From NCBI RefSeq assembly GCF_029024105.1, contig NZ_CP118963.1, forward strand, positions 3,038,001-3,102,000: DNA of 64,000 bases, read 5' to 3'. The notes under the pieces were generated by a model. It ran no database searches. It was not told the origin of the DNA and saw only the letters and a list, made by a program, of their open reading frames with translations. Positions 25,267 to 33,960 of this stretch are shown piece after piece; position 1 is the first letter of the stretch, and every line of letters starts with the position of its first letter. Origin of the DNA: Acinetobacter lwoffii. GTDB taxonomy: Bacteria; Pseudomonadota; Gammaproteobacteria; Pseudomonadales; Moraxellaceae. A program made the position numbers and the translations under genes.

Positions 25267-25968
25267 TTAAATCGCCACCAACTCCCGAATACCTTTCTCA
25301 GGCATTTCACTGCCCACACCTTGCGCCACAACCTGCCCACGTGCCATCACGGTATAAGCATCAGCAAGTTCTTCAGCAAAATCATAGAATTGCTCTACCA
25401 ACACAATCGCCATCTCACCACCATCAGCAAGTTTAAGAATCACCCGTCCAATGTCTTTAATAATGGATGGCTGAATACCTTCAGTCGGTTCATCCAAAAT
25501 CAGCACACGCGGTTCAGAAGCAAGTGCTCGTGCAATGGCAAGCTGCTGCTGCTGACCACCAGACAAATCTCCGCCACGGCGATGCTTCATTTCATCCAAC
25601 ACAGGGAAAATTTCATAGAGATGCTCAGGCACTTTGCGTGTCTTTGCGCCTTTAAATTTCGCCATACCAATGAGGATGTTTTCCTCCACGGTTAAAGTTG
25701 AAAAAATATCTCGACCTTGGGGCACATAAGCCAGACCTGCACGGACACGCTGTTCAGGACTGAGTTTCGAAATGTCCTTGCCATCCAACAAAATCTGTCC
25801 GGATTTAATCGGTAAAATACCCATCAGACATTTAAGGAGCGTGGTTTTCCCTACACCATTGCGCCCAAGCACCACCGAACACTCACCCACAGGTGCAGTC
25901 AACGACACATCACGTAAAATATGACTGCCACCATAAAATTGATTGACGTCTTTGACTTCTAACATCAC
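25267..25968 (-). CDS. urtE: Urea ABC transporter ATPase UrtE
   Basis: The second ATPase of the high-affinity urea uptake system, cytoplasmic and bound to UrtB/UrtC. The 233-residue protein has Walker A GRNGVGKTTLLK (about 34-45), the ABC signature LSGGQQQQLAIARAL near 134-148 and Walker B VLILDEPTEG just after. It belongs to the LivF-like branch. It follows urtD with a 7-bp gap and is the last gene of urtABCDE. No urease gene is in the window. Confidence 0.95.
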   Translation of the reverse strand: MMLEVKDVNQFYGGSHILRDVSLTAPVGECSVVLGRNGVGKTTLLKCLMGILPIKSGQILLDGKDISKLSPEQRVRAGLAYVPQGRDIFSTLTVEENILIGMAKFKGAKTRKVPEHLYEIFPVLDEMKHRRGGDLSGGQQQQLAIARALASEPRVLILDEPTEGIQPSIIKDIGRVILKLADGGEMAIVLVEQFYDFAEELADAYTVMARGQVVAQGVGSEMPEKGIRELVAI

Positions 25969-25975
25969 GGTCTCC

Positions 25976-26794
25976 TTAACGTCCTAAATACTTTTCAATG
26001 ACATCTTCATTGGCTTGTACTTCTGCCAATGTGCCTTCTGCTAAAATTGCGCCTTGTGCCAATACCGTGACTTTTTCACTAATAGTATCGATAAAGCTCA
26101 TGTCATGCTCAACCACAACGAGGGTGTGATTTTTCTTGAGTTCTAAACACAGCTCCGCCGTGCGCTCGGTTTCGGCATCGGTCATGCCTGCTACAGGTTC
26201 ATCCAGTAAAATCAGTTTTGGACGTTGCATCAACAACATGCCGATTTCTAACCATTGCTTTTGACCATGCGACAGCAAGCCAGCAGGTTTATTAATGAAC
26301 TCTTGCAGACGAATTTGCGCAAGTGATTCATCCAGGGCATTTTGGGCATCGGGATCGAGTTTGCTAAAGAAACTCTTTTTCACGCGCTTGTCTTTGGGTG
26401 CAGCAAGTAACAGATTTTCCATGACGGTGAAATTTTCAAACACGGTCGGTTTTTGGAACTTACGCCCAATGCCTGCTTCGGCAATTTGTTCAGTGCTCAT
26501 TTTGGCTAAATCGTAGTTTTGCCCAAAAAATGCTGTGCCTTCGGTTGGTCGCGTTTTACCGGTAATCACATCCATGAGGGTGGTTTTACCTGCCCCGTTC
26601 GGCCCGATGATGCAGCGTAATTCCCCTTCTTCAATGTAGAGCGACAAATCATTTAAGGCACGAAAAGCATCAAACCAGACGCTGACTTTTTCTAAATACA
26701 GCGCAATACCGTGGGTAAAGTCCGCGCCTTGTTCTTTAGGACGACCATAGCCTTCAGTGGCATGACCACCATGCGGTTGTAGGATCTCGCTCAT
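25976..26794 (-). CDS. urtD: Urea ABC transporter ATPase UrtD
   Basis: The LivG-like ATPase of the urea uptake system. The 272-residue protein has a short N-terminal extension, Walker A GPNGAGKTTLMD near 64-75, the signature LLSHGQKQWLEIGMLL (SHGQ instead of SGGQ, as usual in this branch) near 173-188 and Walker B LILLDEPVAGM. It overlaps the urtC stop by 4 bp, which suggests coupled translation. Confidence 0.95.
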   Translation of the reverse strand: MSEILQPHGGHATEGYGRPKEQGADFTHGIALYLEKVSVWFDAFRALNDLSLYIEEGELRCIIGPNGAGKTTLMDVITGKTRPTEGTAFFGQNYDLAKMSTEQIAEAGIGRKFQKPTVFENFTVMENLLLAAPKDKRVKKSFFSKLDPDAQNALDESLAQIRLQEFINKPAGLLSHGQKQWLEIGMLLMQRPKLILLDEPVAGMTDAETERTAELCLELKKNHTLVVVEHDMSFIDTISEKVTVLAQGAILAEGTLAEVQANEDVIEKYLGR

Positions 26795-27864
26795 TCGCTA
26801 CGCTCCTTTTTAAAACGGTCAAACAGACCAATAATGCCTTTTGGCAGGAAGATGGTCACTACAATAAATAACGTACCCAAAATCAACAGCCATGCTTCAG
26901 GATAAGCCGAAGTAAAATAGGTTTTTACTCCATTGATTAAGCCTGCCCCAATCAATGGACCAATCAGCGTGCCACGTCCACCCGCTGCCACCCAGACTGC
27001 CATTTCAATCGAGTTCACCGGGTTCATTTCACTTGGGTTAATAATGCCGGCTTGTGGCACATACAGTGCCCCTGCAATGCCTGCAATCACCGCAGATAGC
27101 ACCCATGCCGAGAGCTTGTACCACAAGGTACGGTAGCCCAAATATTGCAGACGGTTTTCGCTGTCACGAATTGCACCGAGTACACGGCCATAAGGTTTAT
27201 TCATTAAATGACGTAAACCAATAAAGCACAGCAACAATACCAAAGCGGTGATAAAGCACAAACTTGCCCGCATCGATGCCGAGGTAATGTCCAGGCCTAA
27301 AATGGTTTTAAAACCGGTAAAGCCGTTGTTGCCACCAAAGCCGGTTTCATTACGGAAGAAAAGTAATGCAGCAGCAAAAGTCATAGCTTGGGTAATAATC
27401 GAGAAATACACGCCTTTAATTTTGGAACGGAAGGCAAAGAAGCCAAAAATAAAGGCAATGATGCCCGGTACTAATACCACCAATACCAATGACCAAAGGA
27501 AGTATTCAGTCCCCACCCAAAACCATGGCACTTCCGTCCAACTCAGGAAGCGCATAAAGTCAGGAATACCATCCCCTGCAGACTGGCGCATCAGGTACAT
27601 GCCAAAGGCATAACCGCCAAGGGCAAAGTACAAACCATGCCCCAAACTTAAAATGCCGGCATAACCCCACACCAAATCGAGTGCCAAAGCGACCAAGGCC
27701 AAGCACATGATTTTGCCAATCAGGGTGACCCAATACGCAGATAAATGCAGGGTTGAATCGGCAGGTAACAGGTGTAACCATGGCAATGCCAATAAAATGG
27801 CAAAGCACACGGCAATCGCAATGCCACTATGCGGTTTGTCGGATAATAATTGTATGATCTTCAT
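26791..27864 (-). CDS. urtC: Urea ABC transporter permease UrtC
   Basis: A LivM-like inner-membrane permease for urea. I use ATG 27864, preceded by GGAG at seven bases, giving 357 residues starting MKIIQLLSDKPHSG; the frame is open upstream to 27897 inside the end of urtB. The membrane domain contains about nine helices, with DLVWGYAGILSLGHGLYFALGGYAFGM near the N-terminus and VAAGGRGTLIGPLIGAGL near the C-terminus, the LivM hallmarks. It starts 4 bp after the urtB stop. Confidence 0.95.
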   Translation of the reverse strand: MKIIQLLSDKPHSGIAIAVCFAILLALPWLHLLPADSTLHLSAYWVTLIGKIMCLALVALALDLVWGYAGILSLGHGLYFALGGYAFGMYLMRQSAGDGIPDFMRFLSWTEVPWFWVGTEYFLWSLVLVVLVPGIIAFIFGFFAFRSKIKGVYFSIITQAMTFAAALLFFRNETGFGGNNGFTGFKTILGLDITSASMRASLCFITALVLLLCFIGLRHLMNKPYGRVLGAIRDSENRLQYLGYRTLWYKLSAWVLSAVIAGIAGALYVPQAGIINPSEMNPVNSIEMAVWVAAGGRGTLIGPLIGAGLINGVKTYFTSAYPEAWLLILGTLFIVVTIFLPKGIIGLFDRFKKERSE

Positions 27865-27868
27865 GTGC

Positions 27869-29503
27869 TTACTCCACAAAACGGCCTTTGATGGCAAACA
27901 AACCTTGTGGACGTTTTTGAATAAACAAAATCACAAGCACCAAGAGAACAATTTTTGCCAGTACTGCACCAATGCCAATTTCCAAGGCGGTACCGCTAAT
28001 ACCCAGACCAAGCGCTGCAAGGACTGCACCCCACACCTGACCTACACCACCGACAACCACCACCAAGAAGGCATCAATAATGTAGTTTTGCCCTAAATCC
28101 GGCCCGACGTTACCCACTTGTGCCAAAGCACATCCGGCTAACCCTGCAAGACCTGAACCTAAACCAAAGGCCGTCATATCGATACGACTAGAACGAATAC
28201 CGACTGCTCGCGCCATTTGACGGTTTTGTGTCACCGCACGAACGAAGAGACCAAAACGGGTTTTATTCAGTAGGTAAACCAACAACAAAAGCACTGCAAT
28301 GGTAAAGACAATAATCGCAATACGGTTATAGGGCAGCATCAAGCTTGGAGTAATCGAGATCCCGCCTGACAGCCAGGAAATGTTAGAAACTTCGACATTT
28401 TGCGCACCAAAAGTCATGCGTACCAATTGCATCAGAATCAGGCTGACACCAAAAGTGGCAAGCAAGGTTTCCAACTGGCGACCATATAGCGGACGAATCA
28501 CGGTACGTTCAATCAACATGCCGATCAGCCCACTTACCAAGAATGCCGCAGGAATCGCGGCGATTAAGTACCAATCGACATAGCTGCCCAAATAGCTTTT
28601 AAACAGGCTTTGCACTACATAAGTGGTATAGGCGCCAATCATAATGAGCTCACCATGCGCCATATTAATCACACCGAGCAAACCGTAGGTAATCGCAAGA
28701 CCCAGTGCAGCAAGCAACAAAATACTGGCGGTACTCAGCCCTGAAAATAAATGCCCAGTCCATTCACTGGCTTGAATCCGGGTTTTAATACTGTTTTTCG
28801 CTTCAAGCAAAGCCGCTTTCAGCTCAGGATGGATAGTCGGCTGTGACAACTCATTGTCGATCATCGCCAAGACATCAGGACGATTAGAATCTTGTAAAAT
28901 TTTTGCGGCTTGAATTTTGACGAGCACATCTGAGTTTTCATAATCCAGACGCGCTTTCAGTTGTGCCAAACGGGCTTTGACTTTATTGTTTTGTTCTTTT
29001 AAATACAGCGCATTGATATGTGCTATATCAAGTTCCGCAAGATTGCTTTCATAAATATCAATCGCTTCTAAACGCTCAGAGGCATCATCCGACTTCAACT
29101 TGCTTTGTGCCAAACCAAAGGTCAATGCTTTACGCAAGGTATTCACCAAAGTGACTTGTGCAAGGTCGCTTGGCCAATCTGCAACAGCATCTAAACTTGG
29201 ATAACTGAGCAACTGATCATCGGCTTCTAAAATATAGGTTTGTCCTTGAGAATCGCTATAAAGCTGGTCGTTTTCAACATATTCTGCAAGCTGATCTAAC
29301 TGTTCAATACTGCCTGGCCATTGATTGAGTAAAGCACGACGTTGAGCAAAATCACCTTGCACAAATTGCTGAATCGCATCTTGTGGTTGTATCGCTATGG
29401 TTGAATTATTGTGTTGTAAAGAGGTTTCTGCTGTTGCCATTTGCATACAAAATATTTGTATACACAACAGAAAAATAGTGGCGATATTCACACGAATATT
29501 CAT
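27869..29503 (-). CDS. urtB: Urea ABC transporter permease UrtB
   Basis: A LivH-like inner-membrane permease for urea, 544 residues. It is longer than LivH because of a periplasmic N-terminal region of about 240 residues with helical repeats after a signal anchor; this extension is a normal UrtB feature. The permease part starts near GLATYGLLGVINMAHGE and ends with VVVVGGVGQVWGAVLAALG. I use ATG 29503, with AGGGG six bases upstream; GTG 29512 is in frame. A strong hairpin lies between it and urtA. Confidence 0.93.
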   Translation of the reverse strand: MNIRVNIATIFLLCIQIFCMQMATAETSLQHNNSTIAIQPQDAIQQFVQGDFAQRRALLNQWPGSIEQLDQLAEYVENDQLYSDSQGQTYILEADDQLLSYPSLDAVADWPSDLAQVTLVNTLRKALTFGLAQSKLKSDDASERLEAIDIYESNLAELDIAHINALYLKEQNNKVKARLAQLKARLDYENSDVLVKIQAAKILQDSNRPDVLAMIDNELSQPTIHPELKAALLEAKNSIKTRIQASEWTGHLFSGLSTASILLLAALGLAITYGLLGVINMAHGELIMIGAYTTYVVQSLFKSYLGSYVDWYLIAAIPAAFLVSGLIGMLIERTVIRPLYGRQLETLLATFGVSLILMQLVRMTFGAQNVEVSNISWLSGGISITPSLMLPYNRIAIIVFTIAVLLLLVYLLNKTRFGLFVRAVTQNRQMARAVGIRSSRIDMTAFGLGSGLAGLAGCALAQVGNVGPDLGQNYIIDAFLVVVVGGVGQVWGAVLAALGLGISGTALEIGIGAVLAKIVLLVLVILFIQKRPQGLFAIKGRFVE

Positions 29504-29562
29504 TATATACACCCCTATTCCATTGGAAGTTTTCCGTGGAGAGTAAGAAAAAAATCAGAGGA

Positions 29563-29586
29563 TGCCTGCTACGGCTGTAGCAGGCA
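29563..29586 (-). terminator. Hairpin between urtA and urtB
   Basis: A near-perfect 10-bp stem (TGCCTGCTAC with GTAGCAGGCA on the plus strand) lies 12 bp after the urtA stop, with a T run only after some other bases on the minus strand. It is probably a partial terminator or 3' stabiliser that makes the binding protein more abundant than the permeases. Confidence 0.6.
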
Positions 29587-29597
29587 AAAGATAGGTA

Positions 29598-30878
29598 TTA
29601 TTTAGGAATGTACGGGCTCCAAGGCTCTGCTTGAATAGTTTGAGATGTTTTGTAGACCACATCAAACTGACCATCACCACGAATCTGGCCAATCATGACT
29701 GGCTTGTGTAAGTGATGGTTACTTGCATCCATTTTTAGGGTATAGCCCGATGGTGCTTTGAATTCCTGACCTGCCATCGCTTCACGGACTTTATCGACCT
29801 CTGTAGAACCTGCTTTTTCAACGGCTTGCTTCCACATGTTGATACCGACATAGGTCGCTTCCATTGGATCATTGGTGACTAGCTTATCGACATTCGGTAA
29901 TTTAAATTCAACCGCGTATTGCTTCATCTTTTTGGTGAATTCAGTATTGACCGGATTCTTCACTGACATGAAATAGTTCCATGACGCCAAATGACCGACC
30001 AATGGCTTGGTATCAATACCACGCAGTTCTTCTTCACCCACCGAGAACGCCATCACTGGAATATCAGAAGCTTTAATGCCCTGATTACCCAGTTCACGGT
30101 AGAACGGCACATTCGAGTCGCCATTGATGGTCGAGATCACCGCGGTCTTTTTACCCGCTGCAAATTTCTTCACATTGCCGACAATGGTTTGATAGTTGCT
30201 GTGACCAAATGGAGTGTACTCTTCCATGATGTCCGCATCAGCCACACCTTTAGACTTTAAGAAAGCACGTAAAATCTGGTTGGTGGTCCGTGGGTACACA
30301 TAGTCCGTACCGAGCAATACAAAACGCTCAGCCTTACCCCCTTCCTCACTCATCAAGTATTCCACCGCAGGAATGGCTTGTTGGTTTGGTGCAGCACCGG
30401 TATAAAAAATATTTTTTGATTGTTCCTGGCCTTCATACTGTACTGGATAGAACAATAAACTATTGAGTTCTTCAACAACGGGCAAAACAGATTTACGCGA
30501 TACCGATGTCCATGCACCAAAAATTACCGCAACTTTGTCTTGGGTAATCAACTGCCGTGCTTGCTCTGCAAAGAGTGGCCAGTCTGATGCCGGATCGACC
30601 ACCACCGGTTCCAGTTTCTTACCCAGTACCCCACCCTTGTCATTGATTTCCTTAATCGCCATTAAGGCCGTGTCTTTCAGTGAGGTCTCAGAAATTGCCA
30701 TCGTGCCTGACAATGAATGCAGGATCCCGACTTTAATCGTGTCGCCGCTGTCTGCGACTTTGCTTTCTGCGGCCGGGGCTTCTGCTTTTTCAGCAGATTT
30801 TGAACATCCCGTTAATGCAACAGCCCCTGCCATGGTTGCGGCTAAAATACTTTTTGAAAATAAATTGCGTTGGAACAT
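29598..30878 (-). CDS. urtA: Urea ABC transporter substrate-binding lipoprotein UrtA
   Basis: The periplasmic urea-binding component, a type I periplasmic binding protein. I use ATG 30878, with GGAG at a normal distance; a TTG at 30893 opens the frame earlier. The 426-residue protein has a lipoprotein signal ending ALTGCSKS (acylated Cys). Then KVGILHSLSGTMAISETSL and IFGAWTSVSRKSVLPVVEE identify the urea/short-chain amide group. It is the first gene of urtABCDE. Confidence 0.95.
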   Translation of the reverse strand: MFQRNLFSKSILAATMAGAVALTGCSKSAEKAEAPAAESKVADSGDTIKVGILHSLSGTMAISETSLKDTALMAIKEINDKGGVLGKKLEPVVVDPASDWPLFAEQARQLITQDKVAVIFGAWTSVSRKSVLPVVEELNSLLFYPVQYEGQEQSKNIFYTGAAPNQQAIPAVEYLMSEEGGKAERFVLLGTDYVYPRTTNQILRAFLKSKGVADADIMEEYTPFGHSNYQTIVGNVKKFAAGKKTAVISTINGDSNVPFYRELGNQGIKASDIPVMAFSVGEEELRGIDTKPLVGHLASWNYFMSVKNPVNTEFTKKMKQYAVEFKLPNVDKLVTNDPMEATYVGINMWKQAVEKAGSTEVDKVREAMAGQEFKAPSGYTLKMDASNHHLHKPVMIGQIRGDGQFDVVYKTSQTIQAEPWSPYIPK

Positions 30879-30947
30879 CAGATTTTTCTCCAAACTTTAT
30901 AATGGTGCATTTTTCATGCTTGTCTTGTTGTACATCTGGATGGAGTG

Positions 30948-30965
30948 ATTCAATTTCTGTGCCAA
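30948..30965 (-). promoter_or_regulatory. Candidate sigma-54 promoter of urtABCDE
   Basis: On the minus strand TTGGCAC-AGAAA-TTGAAT matches the sigma-54 consensus TGGCAC-N5-TTGC in the -24 box and in spacing, with GA instead of GC at -12. A start near 30938 would leave a 60-nt leader to urtA. Sigma-54/NtrC control is common for urea uptake genes, and the site is in the right place and direction. The rest of 30879-31190 shows no gene and no convincing NtrC dimer site. Confidence 0.5.
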
Positions 30966-31190
30966 GGCTTCAAAAAATAAAAAAAATTAATTTAACTGAT
31001 CTCATTATTCGTATTATGAATCATGAATTTAGTAATACTAAAAAGAATTAAACCTGTATTTAAATGCTGTATCCGAGCTTAACTCTAAGTAGGTCGCGCA
31101 AAGAGCAATGAAAACATAGCAGAAGTGAGATAGAAGATGATGTACAAATAAAGTGCAGCATCTTGAGTAATTTTTGCACTGTTTTAAAAC

Positions 31191-31220
31191 AAAAAAATCC
31201 CGCGCTTGCGGGATTTTTTA
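31191..31220 (-). terminator. Terminator of parE
   Basis: ATCCCGC-gctt-GCGGGAT between A6 and T6, about 20 bp after the parE stop on the minus strand; it also shields the urt promoter region. Confidence 0.9.
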
Positions 31221-31238
31221 TTGCTTAAATTCGATAGT

Positions 31239-33119
31239 TTAAACCACCAAATCTGCCAGATTACCTTTTTGTTCTAACCAGTCTTTACGGTCACTGGCAC
31301 GTTTTTTCGCCAAAAGTTTATCCAATAAACCTGCAGTATGATGAGCATCATCCAGATCTAGTTGCACCAGACGGCGCGTGTTTGGATCAAGTGTGGTTTC
31401 ACGTAACTGGCTGGCATTCATCTCGCCCAGCCCCTTGAATCGGGTAATTTGCGGATTCTTGGTTTTGCATTTTTTCAGGATGCTATTCAGCTCATCTTCA
31501 TCCAAAGCGTAATGCACATCTTTGTTGTCATCAATACGGAATAATGGTGGCATTGCGACATACAAATGCCCCTCTTCTACCAGAGTCGGGAAATGCTTCA
31601 CAAACAAGGCACACAGCAAAGTCGCGATATGCAAACCATCCGAGTCGGCATCCGCCAGGATACAGACCTTGCCATAACGCAGTTCAGACAAGTCATCCGA
31701 ACCCGGATCAACGCCAATGGCAATCGCAATATTGTGTACTTCCTGCGATGCTAGAACTTCGTCAGAAGAGACTTCCCAAGTATTCAGGATTTTTCCACGA
31801 ATTGGCATAATCGCCTGGAAGTTCTTATCACGCGCCTGCTTGGCCGAACCACCCGCAGAATCCCCTTCCACAATAAACAGTTCTGACTGATCCAGATCAT
31901 GGCCTACACAGTCCGACAGTTTCCCCGGCAAGGTTGGACCCGCGACAATTTTCTTACGTTCTACTTTTTTCGCTGCTTTGAGACGGCGACCGGCTTTGGA
32001 AATGGCCATTTCTGCCAGTTGCATGGCGATGTCAGAATTCTGGTTCAACCATAATGCAAAGGCATCTTTGGCAATATTCTGCACAATTCCAGCTGCTTCA
32101 CGGCTCGATAGACGTTCTTTAGTCTGACCTGAGAATTGCGGCTCCTGAAATTTCAGCGACAGGATATAATTGACGCCGTCCCAGACATCTTCGGCAGAGA
32201 GTTTCATATTCCGCGGCAGCAAATTACGCAGTTCACAGAATTCACGCATCGCATCGGTGACGCCTGAACGCAGACCATTCACATGCGTTCCCCCTTGTGC
32301 GGTCGGAATCAGGTTGACATAAGATTCCTGAACACTTTCTCCACCTTCGACATTCCAGCAAATCGCAAATTCTGCGCTGGCGCGTTCTGCATCGCCTGTG
32401 GCGACAAAAGCCGGTGCCGGAATAATTTCACGGTCTTCCAGCTCATCCATCAAATAATCAACCAGACCATTTTCAAACTGCCAGGTGATCTTTTCATCAT
32501 TGATCTGATCAACATAGTTGATCTGTAAGCCCGCCGCCAAAACAGCTTTGGCTTTGAGATTATGTTTTAACGCTTTGAGGGCAAATTTAGGTGAATCAAA
32601 ATATTTGGCTTCAGGCCAGAATTGTACAGTAGTTCCTGATACCCGTTTCGGTGCCTTACCTGCCAGTACTTCAAGCGGTGCAACCGGTTCGCCATTTTCA
32701 AAGGCCATTTTATACAGATTGCCCTGACGCTGAACTTCAACTTCTACCCGGGTCGAAAGCGCATTGACCACTGAAATCCCAACGCCATGCAAACCACCGG
32801 AAAACTGGTAATTATCGGTGCTGAACTTACCGCCGGCATGCAGTTTGGTCATGATAATTTCAATACCGCTCTGGCCGTATTCAGGGTGAATATCCACCGG
32901 CATACCACGGCCATTGTCTTCAACTGATAAAGAACCATCTTTATAGACCGTGACGGTAATCTTGTTGGCATGTCCTGCCAGTGCCTCATCGACAGCATTA
33001 TCAATCACTTCCTGTGCCAAATGGTTGGGACGAGAAGTATCGGTATACATGCCCGGACGACGACGGACCGGATCCAGACCAGATAAAACTTCAAGAGATT
33101 GAGCCGTATATTGAGACAC
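31239..33119 (-). CDS. parE: DNA topoisomerase IV subunit B
   Basis: The ATPase subunit of topoisomerase IV, which unlinks daughter chromosomes with ParC. The 626-residue protein has the GHKL ATP site (RPGMYTDTSRPNHLAQEVIDN, DNGRGMPVD, GGLHGVGISVVNALS) in its first 120 residues and the TOPRIM domain EGDSAGGSAKQARD near 412 with PIRGKILN after it, ending with DADSDGLHIATLL. In this region the QRDR has no visible oddity. The stop of the upstream yqiA is directly adjacent (1 bp), as in E. coli. Confidence 0.98.
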   Translation of the reverse strand: MSQYTAQSLEVLSGLDPVRRRPGMYTDTSRPNHLAQEVIDNAVDEALAGHANKITVTVYKDGSLSVEDNGRGMPVDIHPEYGQSGIEIIMTKLHAGGKFSTDNYQFSGGLHGVGISVVNALSTRVEVEVQRQGNLYKMAFENGEPVAPLEVLAGKAPKRVSGTTVQFWPEAKYFDSPKFALKALKHNLKAKAVLAAGLQINYVDQINDEKITWQFENGLVDYLMDELEDREIIPAPAFVATGDAERASAEFAICWNVEGGESVQESYVNLIPTAQGGTHVNGLRSGVTDAMREFCELRNLLPRNMKLSAEDVWDGVNYILSLKFQEPQFSGQTKERLSSREAAGIVQNIAKDAFALWLNQNSDIAMQLAEMAISKAGRRLKAAKKVERKKIVAGPTLPGKLSDCVGHDLDQSELFIVEGDSAGGSAKQARDKNFQAIMPIRGKILNTWEVSSDEVLASQEVHNIAIAIGVDPGSDDLSELRYGKVCILADADSDGLHIATLLCALFVKHFPTLVEEGHLYVAMPPLFRIDDNKDVHYALDEDELNSILKKCKTKNPQITRFKGLGEMNASQLRETTLDPNTRRLVQLDLDDAHHTAGLLDKLLAKKRASDRKDWLEQKGNLADLVV

Positions 33120-33120
33120 G

Positions 33121-33714
33121 TTATTCGGTTTCCTTTTTTATGCAGTCCAATAAAAACTGTAAGACGAACGGAATTTTTTCCGCAAAATCATCCATCCCGT
33201 GACTGCCATGCGCTTCAGTCATCAGTATTGCAGGGGGATGCGCAGCACTATAATAACGATGTGCTTCACGATAATCCAAAACTTCATCGCCTTGTTGCAG
33301 CAGAACCAGTATTTTGTCTGCATCTTGTGCAACAGGCAGGGCCAATTGCTGGAGTTGTACCAGATCTGCTTCATCCAGACACCATTTCGGATGAACCTGA
33401 TAAGGTAGTTGCTCATCAAATAGTTCACGAAACAGTTGCCATGGTCGCATTGCCGGATTGATCAGTACAGCAGGCACAGCATGCTGTGCGACCAGATGTG
33501 TCGCATAAAATCCGCCGAGACTGCTGCCCAGTAACGCCACATCATGCATCGATTCAATCAGGCCAGAAACATACGCAATGGCAGCGTTCGGTGACATGTT
33601 TAAATCGGGTAAATGTACCTGAATTTCAGGATACTTTGCACAGTAATGTTGCAGCAATTTCCCCTTGATCGAGTTCGAATTACTCTTAAAACCATGCAAA
33701 TAAATGATATTCAT
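33121..33714 (-). CDS. yqiA: YqiA-type esterase
   Basis: A small alpha/beta hydrolase with 197 residues: MNIIYLHGFKSNSNSIKGKLL at the start (oxyanion HG), the nucleophile elbow GSSLGG (Ser near 83) and a C-terminal EAHGSHGMDDF with the catalytic His. YqiA acts on palmitoyl-CoA and p-nitrophenyl esters in E. coli. The gene directly precedes parE, the same arrangement as yqiA-parE in E. coli, and the two probably share a transcript. Confidence 0.9.
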   Translation of the reverse strand: MNIIYLHGFKSNSNSIKGKLLQHYCAKYPEIQVHLPDLNMSPNAAIAYVSGLIESMHDVALLGSSLGGFYATHLVAQHAVPAVLINPAMRPWQLFRELFDEQLPYQVHPKWCLDEADLVQLQQLALPVAQDADKILVLLQQGDEVLDYREAHRYYSAAHPPAILMTEAHGSHGMDDFAEKIPFVLQFLLDCIKKETE

Positions 33715-33960
33715 GAACTACCAACAAAAAACCCATCAATCATCAAAATTTAATTTAAATAATGTGAAGTACACTACGTTATAAGACCAGTTAATTGCTT
33801 AAATTGTCTGACAAAAAAGCTCAAAATCTTTTCTCATTCTCGTTATTTTAAGCTGAGGCCCTCAAAATCAGGAAACTCAACAAGAAAAAGAATTTATACC
33901 GCGAAGTTCTTTAAAAAGAAAGATGGCACCACATGCGGCTCATTGAAAGGACAGGATCAG

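Noticed and set aside
31153..31181. AGTGCA and TGCACT as an NtrC site upstream of urtA
   Set aside because: The half-sites point outward and are 17 bp apart, unlike the TGCAC-N7-GTGCA NtrC consensus.
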